Shown one piece after another: positions 6,084 to 8,348 of a DNA stretch of 8,348 bases. The notes beneath the pieces were generated by a model, which worked only from the letters and a program-made list of their open reading frames with translations, ran no database searches and was not told where the DNA came from. This stretch comes from Bacteriovoracaceae bacterium (GTDB lineage Bacteria > Bdellovibrionota > Bacteriovoracia > Bacteriovoracales > Bacteriovoracaceae): contig SKIL01000253.1 of assembly GCA_007116425.1 (NCBI GenBank), positions 1 to 8,348 of the forward strand, read 5' to 3'. The stretch's first letter is position 1, and every line of letters begins with the position of its first letter. A program made the position numbers and the translations under genes.

Positions 6084-6890
6084 ATGGCGAAAAGAATAAA
6101 TTTATGCTCCTGGAATGTTAATGGACTTAGGGCCGTCTCAAAAAAGAACTTTGCCGACTGGGCACTAGAAGGAACAAAGAACAAAGGGCCTTGGCATATC
6201 ATTGGTCTACAAGAAACAAAACTTAAACGAGAGCAAGTGCCAACGGGATTACTTGAACAATTAAGTGACTACGAACTCCACACCAGCGACGCACAAAGGG
6301 CCGGTTACTCTGGAGTGGCCCTATTCATTCATAAAAAAATTAAGCCGATTAAAATTTTTGAAGGAATTGGAAACGACAAGTTCGACTGCGAAGGAAGGAC
6401 TTTAACCTTAATCACGGAGAACTTTATCGCAATCAATGCATATTATCCTAATGGTCAAAGAGATCATGGACGAGTTGACTACAAACTGGAGTTTTCTCAA
6501 GCTGTATTAGATATGGGGCTCAATTTAAAAAAAGAACACAAACTTCCACTTGTTTTAATGGGAGACTTCAATACTGCGCACCAAGAAATAGATCTTAAGA
6601 ACCCTAAAACAAATCAAAAAACAACCGGTTTTTTACCCATTGAGAGAGAGTGGATAGACAAGCTTTTGGCCAGCGGAATGAAAGACATTTTTCGAGATCA
6701 GCACCCCAACCAAGAAGGCCATTACACTTGGTGGACCTATCGAAATAATTGTCGCGCAAAGAATGTTGGCTGGAGGATCGACTATTTCTTTACATGTCCG
6801 GAAGTAGATAAACTTAAACCTAAAGCAGAAATATTGTCTGAAGTTCTGGGTTCAGATCACTGCCCTATTTCATTGCACTTAAACGTTTAA
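6084..6890 (+). CDS. xth: Exonuclease III / AP endonuclease (ExoA/APE1-like)
   Basis: The protein has 268 residues and acts in base excision repair, cutting at abasic sites and trimming 3' ends in duplex DNA; it needs a divalent metal. The endonuclease/exonuclease/phosphatase fold motifs are all present: SWNVNGLR with Asn11, LQETK with Glu44 for the metal, Tyr120 in NAYYPNG, MGDFNTAHQEIDL with Asp161 and Asn163, VGWRIDYF (228-235), and GSDHCP with Asp258 and His259. The wording NTAHQEIDLKNPK and TWWTYR...NVGWRIDYF is closer to bacterial ExoA and human APE1 than to E. coli Xth (also 268 residues), so exoA would be an equal name. ACAGG lies 6 bases before the ATG. The gene diverges from the XRE regulator, and its stop overlaps that of guaD by four bases inside the 12-base palindrome TTAAACGTTTAA (6879-6890). 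Confidence 0.96.
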   Translation: MAKRINLCSWNVNGLRAVSKKNFADWALEGTKNKGPWHIIGLQETKLKREQVPTGLLEQLSDYELHTSDAQRAGYSGVALFIHKKIKPIKIFEGIGNDKFDCEGRTLTLITENFIAINAYYPNGQRDHGRVDYKLEFSQAVLDMGLNLKKEHKLPLVLMGDFNTAHQEIDLKNPKTNQKTTGFLPIEREWIDKLLASGMKDIFRDQHPNQEGHYTWWTYRNNCRAKNVGWRIDYFFTCPEVDKLKPKAEILSEVLGSDHCPISLHLNV

Positions 6891-8269
6891 TTTTGCTCTC
6901 GAGAATAGACTTTATTTCCACAAAAAAATGTCATTTCGACTAAATTTTGCAAACCTTCCCTTTGAGAGAAATCCCCATCGGTCTGGCAAAGTTTGGCCAA
7001 AAATTGTTCAGGACTCAATGAGGCCGAATTATCAGGAGTCTTAACAGCAATGAAACTTGCATTCACGCCAGGTGCAATTCGACCGAGGCATTTTTGAAGT
7101 CCAAGTATATCGGCACCAGCTGCTGTTGCACGGTATAAGGCCTTAGTATAAGTGGCATCTTTCGAGACTTTTTGATTTTGTCGAACAAACGAATCCATCA
7201 CGTCAAACATTGACAATAAAGGTCCCCCACCGATATCAGAGCCAAGGGCCCAACGAATCCCAAAACTCTCGGCCTTAGAAAAGTCGAAAAGTCCAGAGCC
7301 TAGACCTTTCTCTTTCAGAGGTGCATTCGATGTAGGGCAATGTGCAATCGAAGTTTGAGTTAAGGCCAAAGTCTCAAGTTCCTCATCACTTAAGTAAATG
7401 CCATGCCCCATTATCGTTTTTGAAGACAGAATATTTGCTCGCTCGTAGACTTGGGTATAGTTTTTAACGTCCTCATAACCTTTTTGAACCTTATAGAGGT
7501 CTAGAACAAACTTACATTCCTCTGGAGTTTCAGAGAGGTGAGTTTGAATAAAGCAATCATTTTGACGTGCAACTTGGGCCACTTCAGACATAAACTTTCC
7601 GCTTACAGTCGGTGCAAACCGCGGAGTTAAGGCATATCGGTCCTTATATAAACCGGCCAATTTTTTAACGTCATTCATGGCCTCCTGCTCTGAGTGACAT
7701 AAGTACTCAGGGCCATTTTCAGTCATGAGCACATTACCCAGAATAAAATCGCCACAAAAGTTCTCAAGACCCATTTCGACAGTGTGAGCATGCAAGCTGG
7801 CATAGCATGCCCCACCAAGAGTTCCCATTGAAAGAAGTTTCACCTTAAACTGTCGACATTTTTCCAACGCAAAGTCTCGATCTGCATATTTGGCCTCCTC
7901 TGGCCAAGTATAATTTGACAGCCAATCCAAAAGAGAGTCCTTAGGCATCTGGCGCACATCTTCCTGAACCCAGTGAAAATGAAGATCAACGAATCCGGGC
8001 ATGAGGGTATAGGCCGAATAATCAACTTCACGAACAAAACTCTCAAAAGTTCTCCCATCAGAAAAATCTGATTGAATCTTTTGATAAATGCTATCAAGCT
8101 CTTTTCGAGATCCAGTCCAAAAAATAGTCCAATGACCATCTTCAGAAGACTGCTTATCTAGGCCATTTATAGTTGCACAAAGCACAACTGCTCCGTTTTT
8201 TACGAATTCACAAGACGAATCGTTGATTGGGCCCATATAATCACACAAGATGGTTTTAAAAATTTGCAT
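6887..8269 (-). CDS. guaD: Guanine deaminase (amidohydrolase family)
   Basis: The protein has 460 residues, slightly longer than E. coli GuaD (439). It converts guanine to xanthine and ammonia, a purine salvage or breakdown step in the cytoplasm, using one zinc ion. Metal ligands are visible: His97 and His99 in PGFVDLHFHW, His244 in QTHLSE, His289 in MGHGIYLS, and Asp345 in GSDIGGG. Guanine deaminase marks beyond the general amidohydrolase fold are TPRFAPT (215-221) with Arg217, AHCPTSNAPL (309-318) and GSGLFDF (324-330). These separate it from atrazine-type and cytosine deaminases. The N-terminal 85 residues form part of the composite beta-sandwich and are the least conserved. AGGA lies 5 bases before the ATG. 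The start is 50 bases from the divergent HIT gene, so the two promoters must share this gap, which holds the palindrome TTTATAAA (8282-8289). Confidence 0.92.
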   Translation of the reverse strand: MQIFKTILCDYMGPINDSSCEFVKNGAVVLCATINGLDKQSSEDGHWTIFWTGSRKELDSIYQKIQSDFSDGRTFESFVREVDYSAYTLMPGFVDLHFHWVQEDVRQMPKDSLLDWLSNYTWPEEAKYADRDFALEKCRQFKVKLLSMGTLGGACYASLHAHTVEMGLENFCGDFILGNVLMTENGPEYLCHSEQEAMNDVKKLAGLYKDRYALTPRFAPTVSGKFMSEVAQVARQNDCFIQTHLSETPEECKFVLDLYKVQKGYEDVKNYTQVYERANILSSKTIMGHGIYLSDEELETLALTQTSIAHCPTSNAPLKEKGLGSGLFDFSKAESFGIRWALGSDIGGGPLLSMFDVMDSFVRQNQKVSKDATYTKALYRATAAGADILGLQKCLGRIAPGVNASFIAVKTPDNSASLSPEQFLAKLCQTDGDFSQREGLQNLVEMTFFCGNKVYSREQN

Positions 8270-8319
8270 TTAAATCCTAATTTTATAAATGACTTAAAAT
8301 CTTACTGGAGAATATCTTA

Positions 8320-8348
8320 ATGACTATTTTCAGCAAAATTATATACAA
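8320..8348 (+). CDS. Start of a HIT-family (histidine triad) protein, truncated by window end
   Basis: An ATG at 8320 follows GGAG (8307-8310) with 9 bases between. The nine complete codons read MTIFSKIIY, matching the conserved opening of HinT-like nucleotide hydrolases, which usually begin with (M)xxIFxKII followed by a Gly-Glu-Ile-Pro segment. Those proteins remove AMP from adenosine 5'-phosphoramidates and similar compounds. The histidine triad itself lies beyond the window, so the call rests on nine residues and the good ribosome site. Confidence 0.6.

Noticed and set aside
5667..6890. XRE gene and neighbour as a toxin-antitoxin or phage control module
   Set aside because: The neighbour is a complete exonuclease III with all catalytic residues and is divergent; no small toxin-like gene or phage gene is nearby.
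8270..8319. Clear -35/-10 promoters for guaD and the HIT gene
   Set aside because: Only -10-like TATAAA and TAAAAT strings are visible, with no matching -35 boxes at proper distance; in DNA this AT-rich they are not good evidence.

Overview
The window is AT-rich chromosomal DNA carrying single-copy housekeeping and hypothetical genes. It has no transposase, phage gene, CRISPR array, tRNA or rRNA that I could recognise. The flavour of several proteins suggests a member of the Bdellovibrionota, most likely a Bacteriovorax/Halobacteriovorax-like bacterium. These are the small XRE regulator with its YKNGQFISNVE helix, the basic/acidic hypothetical protein, and the type of malate dehydrogenase. 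This assignment comes from memory of protein families and was not tested by a search.

Layout from left to right: the 3' end of an unidentified + gene (1-111); two overlapping - strand genes of the peptidase U32 family, namely a TrhP-like tRNA hydroxylase (1349-2560) and a divergent paralogue without the cluster cysteines (108-1352); a + gene for a membrane-anchored, SGNH-hydrolase-like protein with a helical insert (2644-3795); malate dehydrogenase on - (3821-4816); a + gene for an arginine-rich protein (5001-5660); a small XRE-type regulator on - (5667-5954); exonuclease III/AP endonuclease on + (6084-6890); guanine deaminase on - (6887-8269); and the first codons of a HIT-family gene on + (8320-8348).

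Apart from the U32 pair, every gene lies on the opposite strand to its neighbours, so nearly all are probably transcribed alone and the gaps hold divergent promoters or convergent ends. Two convergent pairs overlap by exactly four bases (TTAA), so that the two stop codons interlock. The U32 pair is the only evident operon: GTGA contains the upstream stop and the downstream GTG start. No gap exceeds 300 bases. The largest are 4817-5000 and 5955-6083, both divergent promoter regions with short inverted repeats.

I do not see a complete new defence, mobile or biosynthetic system. The most interesting points are the cysteine-less U32 partner coupled to a TrhP-like enzyme, an SGNH-like protein whose catalytic positions all look replaced, repeated AACT/AGTT half-sites between the XRE gene and xth, and a strong excess of GGCC caused at least partly by context-dependent choice of the alanine codon GCC.
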